64,000 nucleotides of DNA from Dryomyza anilis (GCA_951804985.1 OX638131.1:82548638-82612637); one strand, 5' to 3'; positions 44,280-56,211 are shown, counted from the first letter of the stretch. Made by a program: numbers and translations. The notes: a model not told the origin generated them from the letters alone.

Positions 44280-45639
44280 AATTGAGGAGCTCATTTCCAA
44301 AACGTGCCATCCAGTCAAAAATCGAAAAAAAAGTTATTTATGTACTTTTGTTCGTCCTCAGGTGTCGAATCAGTAAAAAAATAAAATCAGATCAGTCAAA
44401 TAACCATTTGCAAAGTTATTTGACTTTAAAATAACACTTTATTTCCAAAACATTCTATTCTTCGAAAATGTAATTTTCAAAACATGCTATATACAATTTT
44501 ATTTCCAAAACATTCTATTTGGAGAAAATTACATTTCGAAAACGTGCTATAGAACGAAAACGTATTATAATCAAAGTAAGGTTCCACATACTTATTCCAT
44601 TTTAAAAAAATGAAGTGCAAATATGGTACTATATATTTGCAATCTTTATACATGTAACCAATATTTTATGCGACATAATTTATGTGACATAAAAAATATT
44701 AATTTCTACCAATGGACAGAATATTAATCGGACAGAGGATGTAATGAAATTGCGTTGTACGTTTAGAGTTACACCCAAAATGATAATAATAAAGCCAAAA
44801 TTAAATCTATAAAAATATTTTTTTCTATATAATCAGAACAAAAACTACACTGAACTATGAGCCACAAGTTAAGTCTATCTCGTCGAAAACCAACATAAAG
44901 ATTTGTTACGGAAAGTTGAAAAGTATGTCAATTTAATAACTAATGCTTTTTTATGAATAAAAATATGTTACACGAAAAGTCCGTCTGAAAACATTCCAGT
45001 CCTTGTTTGACGAAGTCTGACAAACACGATTGTTCTATTTTAAAAACATTCAAAATATTAGATTCAAAAGTAATAGGAATGATGCCTAGTTCAAATCAAA
45101 TAAGATTTTGTGAAATTTATATTGTAAATACTCTGTTAATGAAATGACATCCAAAGCAAAAAATTGACATCCAAACTGTTGAGTTTAAGTGTAGAGAATA
45201 GTCCATTTTATTAAAAAATGTTGGTCAATAATTTACTAAAGATTCAAATCCTGATGTGGAAATAACATTATTGAACGCGGATAATTTTAAAAAATCACTA
45301 TTACCTTTATTCTAATTAAAAAACATGAACCAAATGCAGAATAAAATAGTTTTTAATTCCAAAAAGTGCTATCTTTTAAAAAAGTTATTTCCAAAAAATG
45401 CTATGTGAGATTTCATTTCCAAAACATGCTATATCAATTTTGAAAGCATTTATTAACATATATACGGTTCAAAAACGATTAATTTAAAAACATGAATATA
45501 CTAAGGATATGACAAAGATTAAAAGTGTAAAAGACACTTTGGTTCAAATTTGACTCTATAATGGTGTAACAGTATTTCGCCTTTTACTCAAAACAGAGTT
45601 CGTTTCATATAGCACGTTTTGGAAATGAGCTCCTCAATT
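44280..45639. mobile_element. 1.36 kb element with 31-bp TIRs and subterminal repeats
   Basis: AATTGAGGAGCTCATTTCCA + AAACGTGCCAT at the left is inverted at the right with one mismatch in 31. The motif TTCCAAAACRTGCTAT recurs about seven more times near both ends (44450-44560 and 45358-45440), the pattern of repeated transposase binding sites. No target duplication is clear and no transposase is present. Confidence 0.82.
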
Positions 45640-46045
45640 TATATTCACCTCAGAATTTCATATTTACTTGTCAAAATTTCATATTTCGAGTAAAAAAGTT
45701 ACCGAATTACACAGGCCCTATGTATTAAATTAAAATACATACTGAAAAGGTGACCCAGCGATGGTAATGACTCGATTGCATCTGAAAAGATAAATAGTTA
45801 ATAATACCAATAACTTACATAAAATTACATTTTCCCTATTCACAGCTTCATAGTATAGGTACGATATTAAAGTATGATCAGGACTTTTCTGTTTGTCCCA
45901 ATATTTCGTGAAATAAATACAGCTGATTCTTATAAATTTAGGATTTTTCAAATTACCATTAATAAGCCTCGATTTACAAAAAAAAAAACAAATAAATTTA
46001 ATTTCACAATTTATGTTTACTTTCTCAATATATCTTCATTTCACA

Positions 46046-46200
46046 CAAGGATTGAAACCTAAACGAATAACGGATTCGATTTCGGTTTTCTTCCTCGTTT
46101 CGGTTTCGGTTACGGTTTCGGTTTTAAGTTTTTATAACGAAAAGGTTTCGGTATACCGATTCCAAGTTACGGTTTTGAGATCTGTTTTTGTATTTAAATT
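46046..46200 (+). mobile_element. hAT-like element, third copy (5' end only)
   Basis: CAAGGATTGAAACCTAAACG followed by the GGTTTCGGTTACGG repeat block and AAGTTTTTATAACG as in 21732-21890. Confidence 0.8.
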
Positions 46201-46397
46201 ATTTGTCAATATTGTCTTGAACATAAAAATATATTATACAAGTACCAATAAAAAAAACTCACTAATCTATTGATACGGACGAGACTATTCAAAAAACAAT
46301 TCATCGAGATTGAATTTATTTTTATTTGTTAATATATTTTGTGGTTTTTTTTTTTGGTCTGATAATTTTTTAATCAAATAAATTTCATTTTATCTCC

Positions 46398-46430
46398 GAC
46401 GTTTCGCTGATTTTTTGTCAACTTCTTCAG
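46398..46430 (-). ncRNA. Hammerhead-ribozyme-like core
   Basis: On the minus strand CTGAAGA is followed by a five-pair helix (GTTGA / TCAGC) with a seven-base loop, then GAAAC and GTC. This fits CUGANGA - helix II - GAAA - ... GUC. Bases after GTC (GGA) can pair with those before CTGAAGA (TCC), as helix I would in a tandem or circular arrangement. Penelope-like retroelements are known to carry such minimal hammerheads in their terminal repeats. A cleavage triplet upstream in the same unit was not found, so self-cleavage as a monomer is doubtful. A 79-codon plus-strand frame at 46564-46803 is unrecognised. Confidence 0.5.
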
Positions 46431-47257
46431 GGATTTTGATTGATAAGTCTAGTTTTACATTTGTCAAGTTTTAAATTTTGTCATGTCCAGTTAACAGAAC
46501 ATTAAACATAGTCAAGAATTTTTCAAAAATTATAATAAATAAAAATATCACAGTCCGTCTCCTTTGGTTTTTACGCAGATATCGTTAAGAGAATTTTTCT
46601 TTTTACGAGAAATATTTCTAAATCGAACTGATAGAGAACCTCAATTCGTATTAAACTCCACTAATAAATCGAATCTATACAACGATAGTGGTACGATAAA
46701 ATACGCAATATCGTTCAGAAATCTCCAAATACTAGGGGAAAAATTTACTTTACGAGATATAGACAAAGGAAATTTAAAACTTTACAAAAAAAAAAAAATT
46801 TAAAAAACATCTTTAAAATACCACTGAACAAAATTCATTGCAAATATTTGGCTAAAATCAGATCAATTACTTTATTAAAAAAAGTACTTAATATTATTAC
46901 TATTATATACTACTATTATATTATACTTGTAAAATTTAAATTTTATGATTAAGGAGTGCGTCGAATAAAATTGTCCGCTACAAAAATGAAAAAATCTAGA
47001 AATCTAGTAATCGCATTTTTATAGAATAAAATATTTTATTTTGCAAATAATTTTTAGATTTAAAAAAAAATATAAAAAACCAGAAATTAATATTTTTTTA
47101 ATAAAAAGTTATAATTTTTCCGGAACCCGCGCACGAAAGATTCTGAGCAATCCGCCTTTCTCGCCAATTTCTTCCGGGTGTGCTTGGATCTTTCTTTAAA
47201 ATATTCACAACAACAAAAATATTCTTCGACTTTTCACGATCATGTGGGCCTTTTTTT

Positions 47258-47988
47258 GGAGAAAGAGTCGCGTCGAATGGGTCTAGCGGTGAACGAGGAC
47301 AAGACGAAGTTCCTTGTGTCAACAAGCAAAAAAGAGTCCGTGCGTCTTGTCCTCGTTCTGATTTTGACACCCACAAGTTCGACATTGTGAAGGACTTCGT
47401 CTATCTGGGATCCAGCGTAAACAGCAACAACGACGTCAGCCTGGAGATCAAACGGAGAATAACTCTTGCCAACAGGTGCTACTTTGGGCTCAGTAGGCAA
47501 TTTTGTCTCGCCGGACAAAAATAACGCTCTACAAGTCACTCATCATGCCCGTCCTACTTTATGATGCAGAAACATGGACGCTGGCCTCCACCGATGAGAG
47601 AGTACTGGGAGCGTTCGAGAGAAAGATTCTCCGCAAAATCTTTGGCCCTATCTGCTTTGCTAACGAGTATCGAATCAGGGTGAACCATGAGATGTACGAG
47701 TTATTCGACGACATTGACATAGTCAAGCGCATCAAGATCCAGCGGCTTCGCTTGCTAGGTCATGTCGAACGAATGGATGAAAACACTCCAGCCAAGAAGG
47801 TGCTTGAATCGAAACTCGAAGGTGGACAGCGTAGAAGAGGGCGTCCAAATCTGCGTTGGAAAGACCAAGTTGAGGACAACCTGGCAACGCTTGGTCTTTC
47901 TAACTGGCGTCAGCGCGCGCAAAGCAGATCCGACTGGCGCGGCTTCATCTCAGCGGCCACGGTTGAAAAGGCCATTTAAGTAAGTAAG
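47258..47988 (+). mobile_element. 5'-truncated LINE with (TAAG)n tail
   Basis: 731 bp flanked by perfect 15-bp target duplications, TGTGGGCCTTTTTTT, at 47243-47257 and 47989-48003. The 3' end GCCATTTAAGTAAGTAAG is a tandem TAAG tail in place of poly(A). 5' truncation is the usual product of target-primed reverse transcription. Confidence 0.93.
47262..47979 (+). pseudogene. LINE reverse transcriptase, C-terminal remnant
   Basis: RRMGLAVNEDKTKFLVSTSK (first frame), then FDIVKDFVYLGSSVNSNNDV (second), then KITLYKSLIMPVLLYDAETW (third). This is the thumb and post-reverse-transcriptase region of non-LTR elements. It ends with the family-typical RLRLLGHVERMDE...RRRGRPNLRWKDQVEDNLATL and a TAA just before the tail. 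Two frameshifts (near 47340-47370 and 47505-47520). The catalytic YADD box and the endonuclease lie in the missing 5' part. Confidence 0.9.
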
Positions 47989-48331
47989 TGTGGGCCTTTT
48001 TTTTACCAGAACCTTTCTTCAGATCAATACTCAGGTCTTCCATAAAGCGGTTGATAACGCGAGAAATGGTCTTAGGGTTAGCCCCTACCCCCTTGGTAAT
48101 TTTTTTAAAAGACCAACTAGGTTGTTTTTGAAACATTTTAATTATATTTTCTCGCACTTCCACTTCGTTTGCCATTTTTGCGTTAAATAAATTTTGTATT
48201 GACTATAACTGACACAAATTAGTTTCTGCCATTTAATTCAGAGCTACTATGATCAAATTTTTTTAATTTGAATCTTGCAATAGCACATTATGGGAAGAGA
48301 TGTAACGGACAATTTTATTCTACGCAGTCCT

Positions 48332-48848
48332 TATAAAAAATTTTCAAAATGGTGCCTTTATTTGATATAAATTAGAAATAGCAACGAGATTTATTAGAAT
48401 TTAAGAAACAAACTAAAACTTCAACCGATATAATAAAGATATTGCATATTATGTATAGGAGTGAGTTCGAGAACTATTTGAGGCATCGAATTGCAAACTG
48501 TGAAGTTCATTTTACATTTCATTGGGAATAAATTCAGTACGGGTGTTACCAAAATATCCTCTCTTATAACTTGTCCTATAGCAATTTTTGCTAACTTTTC
48601 CATAATTACATCGTTATATTTTTGAATAAGTTAAGCTCCGCTAATTCTTTGTTTTGGTTACCAAAAAACGTTGAATTGAGTGCAGGTTTCGCAACCCATT
48701 GGCCCTTTTTACTAAACATATTTCGTATTATCCAAAAAAATATTATTTTTTATACATTCACTTAAATTACGAAAATTAATATATCTAATTTTATTCACTG
48801 CTGTTGCAGTTTTATTTAGCAAATTACAATTTTCAGTTTTCATGTTCA

Positions 48849-48885
<37 letters not shown>

Positions 48886-49666
48886 AAATTTAAATAACCC
48901 ATATTAATAAATCATAACAAATTATAAATTTTTAATTCATGCTCTTTTTTGACTTTTAAATTTTCCCCATTAATTTCTATTCCTTTTTTTATATAATTCA
49001 TCTTTTTTAAAAATCGCCTAAAAATTTTTTTTACCTAAATAAATTCCTACTGAAAAACTAAAAATTGTTTAATGTTTGTAGTCATCATTAGTGTTGATCA
49101 TAATTCAATCTTTGAACTTTTAAATAATGGTAAACCATCAATATTTATATCTACTTCAATGCACTCATAATTGAACAATTTTTGCAGCTATTTACTTATT
49201 CCTACATGACACTAACTCCCAGGGTTAACATATTTTATCAGTGCCCTCACCCTATTTTTTTTATGTTTCAGAATTGAATGGTACATCTTTGTGCTGCGCC
49301 CGCAATATTGTTAATAACACCTAAAAAGATTTACGAGAGAATCTATTTCGAATCGAGAGAATCTATTTCGAATGTACCAGTCTGACAACTATGATCTATA
49401 TGTATCCCTGTCTAATCCAACAATTCCCGCTCTTCTAGTGACCACGTCTACATCAAGAACCTCACCAATATCAACAATTTCTCCAATAACACTCAACACG
49501 CCTTCATCTACCTCACCGGTCATTTAGATCTGCATCATCGCTCCTCCTCATCACGCAATTTTTCGTTTCCACTAACAATTAACAAATTAAAAAAGGAAAA
49601 GAATAATTTGAGGTGTTTCCAGCCATATGAATTTTATCTGCGCCTTCTTGCGCCTAAATCTTATTT
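48332..49666. other. Gene-less stretch with a (TA)n run
   Basis: (TA)n at 48857-48882. A 20-base phrase GAGAGAATCTATTTCGAATS is tandemly duplicated at 49333-49372. A Ser/Thr/Pro-rich frame of ~50 codons follows (about 49370-49540) without recognised identity. Confidence 0.5.
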
Positions 49667-49850
49667 TTATACCGTATAATAAAATTTCGGAAATGAGGCA
49701 AACCGGTAAACGGACACGCCCATCTCCCATACAAGTCACTTATATATGCCTCTTTAGAAACCAATAACTCGTAAATTATTTTGATATTGTTATAAAATTT
49801 AAAACGTTATGAAAATATGTGTTTCAAAAATGGACGAAATGAATAAATTC
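49667..49850 (-). mobile_element. DINE-1-like element, family A, fragment
   Basis: GGACACGCCCATCTCCCATA, CAAGTCACTTATATA and ACCAATAACTCG match family A in reverse; both ends are missing. Confidence 0.75.
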
Positions 49851-50404
49851 TAAAATGTTCTTGATTCATCGTTGATGATCTTGTAGTCAATGAAATCATT
49901 TATAATATAATAATTCTAATATAATAATTCTAATATAATGTAATCGCACATACCTAATTATAACGGTACACGTTTTCTCAAAATTTAATTTGGTGTTAAA
50001 TAATAATATTGAAAAGTAAAAAATGTTAGATATTATTTGTGGTTTTGTGTATTTAATAATTAATCAGTTAATTTCCATAAATTTATGTGAACGCCGTATT
50101 GTAAGACTTGCTGTAAATCAACATGGTAGGTGGCAACTCTGCCACCAACGTCTACAAATTCAGATGACAGCCATACGCACATGAAAGAATGGCAAACGAA
50201 AGAAGTGACGTTCGCCTCGTGTTGCAACTCATCTGTCACTTCTTCGTCAACAGCAGGAAGAACAATGAACATTGTTTCTTAAAAACTAATTAAAATCTAT
50301 ATTTTTTTCTTAAAACTATTTAAAAAAAATGTACTTAATATAAATTCAATTAATTAAAAATAAAGTTTATAACGTAATATAAAACAATAACGCATAGTTT
50401 TTAT

Positions 50405-50753
50405 TGTCTCCATTAGACATCGCTGGCAACAACAATCAACTGTCTTACGTCAGCGCCCCGAGGAGCATATTAGCAACGAGTGTATTTACAGTCAGCAGCA
50501 GTTGCCCAAGGAGCACCCTGCAGCGTGTTTAGCACCACACAAAGCTCGTATTGCAAACATTTGAGTAATAAAAGAGTACCTTACAAGACGAGTTTTAAAA
50601 TAACTTCGAGAACTAGCAGGTTCGCATAATGCAGCACAGATTCCAGTATATACAAGATTTAGTAATAATAAATCATTGGCAATGCCAATTGACTGTGGAC
50701 TTTCAAAGCATCAGTACGAGCTTTCAATTAAAAATTACAGAATGATCGTAACA
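50405..50753 (+). repeat. Possible LTR (3' end resembles the 16786 LTR)
   Basis: Ends AGTACGAGCTTTCAATTA ... ATGATCGTAACA, resembling the GAGCTCGTA...CGTAACA end of the solo LTR at 16786-17318. It contains AATAAAAGAG (near 50567), a possible polyadenylation signal. The left boundary is a guess. The G+C-richer 50060-50272 to its left may belong to the same element. Confidence 0.35.
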
Positions 50754-51015
50754 TATTAGTTTTATTGTATTATATTTATTTTTTATGGATTTTATTTTTA
50801 ATACAGTGTGCTATCCAGCCGGAATAACAATTAAAGAGACAGAGGCAGAAGTAGTTAGTTTCTGAACCACTCTGCAAAAATATTGTTTACAAATGTAGAC
50901 ATTTTTCCAAATAACAGTAAGTTCGATAGAAGTTCCGGACACAATGAATTCAGACAAATGTCCATATCCATCCGAGTCTTAGGTAATAGTGACGAGGACA
51001 TCAATAGTGCCAGTG
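50754..51015. other. Gene-less stretch
   Basis: Nothing recognised. Confidence 0.4.
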
Positions 51016-51235
51016 CACCCAGAAAAAAATACTATATAAATAATAGTTTTTTACTATTAAAAATAGTCAATAGGATAAATTATTATTTTAATCGGAAAAT
51101 ACCATTAAATACTAGAAAATACCATGACATTGCCATTGAGTTTATATGAAAAGATTTATTTTTTGTATACTATTAAATCAATAATTGTCCTATTGACCAA
51201 TTTTAATGGGATTTGAGGGAATTTTTTTCTGGGTG
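51016..51235. mobile_element. MITE-3 (220 bp)
   Basis: CACCCAGAAAAAAATACTAT at the left is inverted at the right end (AATTTTTTTCTGGGTG). Internally ATAGTATTAAA-type inverted pairs occur. No coding. Confidence 0.75.
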
Positions 51236-52145
51236 TGTCAGTATTATGACAAAATCCAACATATTCATCCAATAGCTGGTAAAAATAAACTATATAACTA
51301 GTACATATGTATTTTTTTCGTATTTAAGCAAGCCATGATAATTTTTACGTATATTTGTCAGATTTATACTACAGCCCAAGAGAATCAAAAAAGACACCTA
51401 CAGGAACATTTTTCTACAGATATTACGACAGACTTAAGGGCCACACAAATCGGCTAATTCTAAAATGGAAGCGTGCTGCTGAAATAAGAATAAGTTGATG
51501 TTGAACCATTAAGTGATGAAATATACTAATAATAACATAGTTATATTTTTTTTATAGCGTAATGTGTTAATGCAACAATAAGCCTACTTCGTTATAACCA
51601 GGCTTACATGGTATTGTGCACCAATATCCGGAAAAAATTGTTTACCTTTAGTCGACATCTGCCCAGGTGTGTACATTCTTGAAATACTAAGTGAATTTAG
51701 TTTTCTGAGTCGGTATGATGGACACCTATTTTAAAGAAATCTGAAATATAATTCATACACCACAGAATTATTATATTTCAGATAAACAAAGATTTAAATA
51801 TGCTGCAAGCTGAAAAGGAAGTAATTATTCAGAAAAAGGTATAATATATTTATAACTAAATTTACTACAGTGGTATAACCAAAAATAAAGGATAAACCTG
51901 CAAATAAAGAATTTAACAATACCTAAGAATTAGGGGAATTTACAAAATTGTACAATATCAAAAATATATTTTGAATTTGCTACTTACATATTTTATCAGC
52001 GAGATATCAATACTTCAAAATTAGAAGTAGACGACTAAAAATGGTTGCCATCAATTTTAAGTTCAAATGAAAGTTTTTTTTCACGAATTATACTTAAGCA
52101 AAATTTGAAAATATACCCAATAATTATATTTGCAGAAAACACATT
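51236..52145. other. Gene-less stretch
   Basis: Nothing recognised. Confidence 0.4.
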
Positions 52146-52370
52146 TAGGATGTGTGAGGGTTCGACTAAATTGCTGACTAAACTAAATTGTACGAGTTTT
52201 TATTCGACCGCTATTCGGTAACCGGTAATTGTTAAATTCCCTAATAAATCGATTATCATATGTCTGTTTACTGTCTTCCAATTTAGTTTGCTCAAAAATT
52301 TGCTAAATTCAAAGGAAATCGACAAAATTTAGTTTTGTCAGCAATTTAGTCGAAATCAGACACACCCTTA
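52146..52370. mobile_element. MITE-4 (225 bp)
   Basis: The left TTCGACTAAATTGCTGAC and right GTCAGCAATTTAGTCGAA are exact inverses. The outer ~14 bases (TAGGATGTGTGAGG / inverse of AGACACACCCTTA) pair imperfectly. Arms of about 45 bp. Confidence 0.85.
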
Positions 52371-52667
52371 ATGTAATTTATCATAATATGTTTTATGTTT
52401 TAACATTTCACGCAGTCATTAGACATATCTTTTAAATTATACATAAGTTTGAATGTAAAGTTTCCGTTGTTTTGTAAAAATGATTTTATTATATTATATT
52501 TTTAAGAAAGTGGTGCATGTGTAAATTTAAGCGTAAAGAAATTAATTTATGAATTAGATTGTTTGATTATATTTTATATATAAAATTTATATAAAATTTA
52601 TATATATAAAAATATGTTTTTATATTTTTGTAAATATGTTACTTAGTCGAAAATTAAATAATCAAAA

Positions 52668-52689
52668 TTAACTACGTCGACGTAGTTAA
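52668..52689. repeat. Perfect 22-bp palindrome
   Basis: Centred on ACGTCGACGT. Further TAGTCGA and ACTACG motifs surround it (52650-52770), perhaps a decayed MITE core. Confidence 0.85.
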
Positions 52690-52780
52690 AATTGACTACG
52701 TTTTAACTACGGCACGTTGTCGGTGGATTTGTATTCACTTCGTAGTCGAAATGTAGTTATGAGTAACTATATGTTTTATG

Positions 52781-53135
52781 TAGCGCTTTGCGATTAATCA
52801 ATTAATCTAAATCTTGATTAATCAGAATCCCAATGAATTGATTAATCGATTAATCAGAAACCCTGATTAATCAGCACAAATTGATTAATTGAAATTGAAT
52901 TAATTAAAGTGAAAATGTATTTTTTAAATAATTAAAAAATAAAATAAAGTGTTCTAAATGTTCATGAAACATATTTTTAAATACTATGCGACGCAAAAGT
53001 TAAATAATCAGAAATTCTGATTAATCAGAATTCTGACTAATTGATTAATCAATGTTCTGATTAATCAAAAATCTTGATTAATCAGGATATTGATAAATCA
53101 TACAATTTGACTAATCGATTAATCGCACAGCCCTA
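52781..53135. mobile_element. hAT-type MITE full of GATTAATC motifs
   Basis: 355 bp between perfect 8-bp duplications GTTTTATG (52773-52780, 53136-53143). The right end, inverted, reads TAGGGCTGTGCGATTAATCG; the left reads TAGCGCTTTGCGATTAATCA. The self-complementary GATTAATC occurs about a dozen times inside. Confidence 0.9.
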
Positions 53136-53407
53136 GTTTTATGTTTACTTATGGATTTTGTTCGAAACTCAGTATATACATATATGTACTTATCCTGTTC
53201 CTGCTCAAAAAAAGGCTAAGGTGATTGAAATTTTTAAATATTTATTTTATACAAGGTTTTTTAAACACAAAATTTTATATTTCCACTCACTTCAAAACAA
53301 CAATAGAAATTCAAACAAAAAAATTGAAACAAAATTAAAAAAAATAATTTATACAAAGTTGATTTAAATAATGGGTTTCTCAATAAGAGCGCTACAAAAG
53401 TTTTTTC

Positions 53408-53665
53408 AAGGGTTTTTCAACAGGGACGGTACAAAAGTAAAGCGACAGGGACAGCAAACGACGCCATATTTCATGATGGAAAGATATTCGATTCAACAAC
53501 GAGTCGAAATTATTAAAATTTACTACCGTAATTTGAATTCGTATATCTTTCAATCATGAAATGGCAAATCCTACTGAAGAGAAATGTCAAAAGAGCGGCA
53601 TGAAATATGACGTCGTTTGCTGTCCCTTTTGCTCTACTTTTGTAGCGTTCCTGTTAAAAACCCTT
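53408..53665 (+). mobile_element. MITE derived from the mariner-like element at 6955-7722
   Basis: Inverted arms starting AAGGGTTTTTCAACAGGGAC, with ~70 bp of pairing through GGGACAGCAAACGACG. The interior keeps the transposase start: ATG ATG then ERYSIQQRVEIIKIYYRN (to about 53531), after which the frame runs into the right arm. The right arm matches 7620-7715 closely. It is thus a deletion derivative with only the first ~20 codons left. Confidence 0.88.
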
Positions 53666-53884
53666 TAAATAACACAGTACCAAACTTAATTTTTCAATCA
53701 TTTACTATATTATTTTTCACGTTATGTCGTCCAATCTTGTATCTTAAAGCATTGTTGGAAGGGTAGTTTTAATTCCGATAAATAATAAATAAAAAATTTC
53801 CAAAACATAAGAAATGTTTGTTGAGAAAAATAAAGCGCTGGTTTGTGCTGCAACAGCAAACGACAGTCAGTTAATTTGAATAAT

Positions 53885-53998
53885 TTCACCACAACAGAAC
53901 TCACTACATCGGATCTCACCACACCTAAATTCACCAATCCAAAACTCACCAAAGATTAAAAAGGACTTAAACCTGAAATACATTCGGTCAGCTACGAG
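53885..53998 (-). repeat. Short second locus of the 15-bp minisatellite
   Basis: Five degenerate units in reverse (AACTCACTACATCGG, ATCTCACCACACCTA, AATTCACCAATCCAA) match the unit of 27401-28939. The adjoining CAGCTACGAGCAGTG (inverse of the TTCGTAGCTG at 29092) shows that part of the host element came along. Confidence 0.75.
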
Positions 53999-56211
53999 CA
54001 GTGTTCACACTTTTCCCTAATGCAAATGGAGTAGATTTGGAAAATTTGGGGAGTAGAAATGAGTAAAAAGGAGTAGAATTGAACATATTGCTAAATGGAG
54101 TAGATCTAATGTTAAAGGAGAAGAAAATCAAATTAGAGATTAAATTTGATGAAAATGTAGTAAAAATATGCATTATTTTATTATATATTATCATGGTATT
54201 CATCTAATCGTATAAGTTTGCCTTTTGTGTATGTTCATATTTTTACGAGGTTGTTATATGATGGAACATTTTTAAAATTTTTGAATGTATACTGTGTATA
54301 TAAAGCAACCAATTGATAAGTGCCAAAAGTTATAAATATTGAACAACAAAAAACGCCGAAAATATTCAAATTTATCTACAAATTTATCGTGTCTCTGTGT
54401 AGTGCAAACAAATTTCTGAAAAAATGTAACTGAATAATGGTCTAGTTGTTAAAATCGCCTGCATTTGAAACTTCAAAATATAAATTGTGACGTTTTCAAA
54501 AATTAATAATTTCGGTTGCTCAGACAATCTATTGTGCAAAGATATCTGTTATTGTACAATATTTTTCATACAAATATTGACAGATCATATATGAGGCTCT
54601 ATATTTATGCAGATACGTGCTTTACGGCTCATTTGCAACATTAGATGAATACCATTTATATAAATTTAAAGATATGCCAATATTTAACGTTTTTATAAAT
54701 TCCTGATTTTATGTATTTTATATCATGCTAATGATTACAGGGTGATTCGATCTAGAGTTGGATGGTATCTGGAACACCCAATGAAATACATGTCGTTTTC
54801 AAAATGTTCCTTAATAGAGTTGATAGAAACTTTTTTTTAATTATAACTTCTACAATTTAACGACCAGATATTACATTAATTTTACAGATAATCAAACATA
54901 GTTATTACGAAATTTATAATATTTACATTTTATCTGGGGCGCTAAGATATTTTTCTAATAAAATTAAAAAAGTAAACTATTTTTCCAAAGTTTTGCAAAA
55001 TGAGATATGTAAAACTAAACCCGAAACTTCAATCAAAATTTCAAAACCATATAACCATATGTCAAAGCAAAATCGACGCCAACATAAATTATTTTTTTTT
55101 TCTTGTTAATTTATAAAACTCTCAAAAAGATTTTTTTTTTAAGTAGGAAGTGTCGGTTTAAATAAGTGCATCAAGATATATAAAGAAAAATTAAATTTAT
55201 GAAGTGAGATAAAAAATAATAGGTACGAGAAAGAATTGTTCAGGAAAGAATGTTTCAAGGAAGAATTCTCCGGAGCTGTATTGGGAGAGATTTTTTTTAC
55301 TACAAAAATAATTCCCATAACAAAATAGTCCATAACAAAACATTGGTCCCTGCTAGTTTTTAATGAAATTGATATAAAATGTTAATGCTATAAACCTCAA
55401 CATAAATGTGCAATGAACCAGTCAGTCACTCTTAATTTTATCACAAATCTTACTAATAACACAAGCTATACAAAAACATTCACAATTATCTGTAACACAA
55501 GTCAAATCTTCAAATGCAACTTAAACCGCAGCTCAAATCACTTCAAAACTTACCACAGCAGCTAATATCCTAATAATCCTAATCACAAAAGTCCTGCCCG
55601 ACAAACATGCATCACTCTCGGCAAGGACCCAGCCACTGAGAGAGTCATTTATCAAGTACTTTGAGCTCTCAAAGGTTTATCTTGGGTACAAGACTTAGAT
55701 GCAAGCAGGACACGCAGGTGGCCATACTTGAGGTGGTGTTAGTGTGTATATATGTGTTTGCTTGGTTTACATGTGTGTGTAATTGGTCAGCTTAGTTGTT
55801 GTTATTACTGCTGCAACTAATATGTCAATCTTAGTACTTCGGTTGACTTTTGTGTCTGTACGTGTTTGGAAAATGATAAAGTGCAGTTTTCAATATCATC
55901 AGCACACGATGCACTGCAGGCACGTTTTACTCAGCAAAGAAAGCAGACTTTAAAATTGAAACTTTTTCGATTTGTCAAAGTTTTGCAAAAGAACGATGCG
56001 AGTTCTTAGAAAATGTCAGAAATACGATGTAGCATTTAGTTTGAAAGATTGGCAGCTATTTTTAATTACATACGAGTTTAAAGTTTTATTGAGTGGTTGG
56101 TTTAGGGTTGACACACACAATTTTGAAGGTATTAGTGGTGTTGCAATGAGTACTTTAGATCCGACACTTCGGTTTACGTACACAAACAGAGAGTCAATAC
56201 TCTTTTTATAT
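53999..56211. other. Gene-less stretch, partly unique
   Basis: The region 54744-54895 (CAGGGTGATTCGATC, GGAACACCCAATGAAATACA, ATTATAACTTCTACAATTT) is related to 58950-59090. The region 55560-55900 is less A+T-rich and may be unique host DNA. A 132-codon frame (55972-56370) runs into a DINE copy and is not recognised. Confidence 0.4.

Larger units (their letters stand above)
47098..48175 (-). pseudogene. Mariner-like transposase N-terminus, split by the LINE
   Basis: From ATG (48175) MANEVEVRENIIKMFQKQPS starts a helix-turn-helix region (SFKKITKGVGANPKTISRVI), followed by DLKKGSGKKK. The reading breaks at the LINE and resumes beyond it with KKGPHDREKSK and a second helix region (RRIAQNL). It then runs into the 3' inverted repeat. 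The acidic catalytic residues are absent, consistent with an internally deleted, nonautonomous element even before the LINE arrived. Confidence 0.85.
46952..48331 (-). mobile_element. Mariner-superfamily element interrupted by a LINE
   Basis: TA-flanked (46950-46951, 48332-48333). Terminal inverted repeats AGGAGTGCGTCGAATAAAAT and, inverted, AGGACTGCGTAGAATAAAAT extend through TTGTCCGYTACA. Transcription sense is minus. It encodes only the N-terminal part of a transposase and has lost the catalytic domain. A 5'-truncated LINE (47258-47988) sits inside. Confidence 0.88.
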
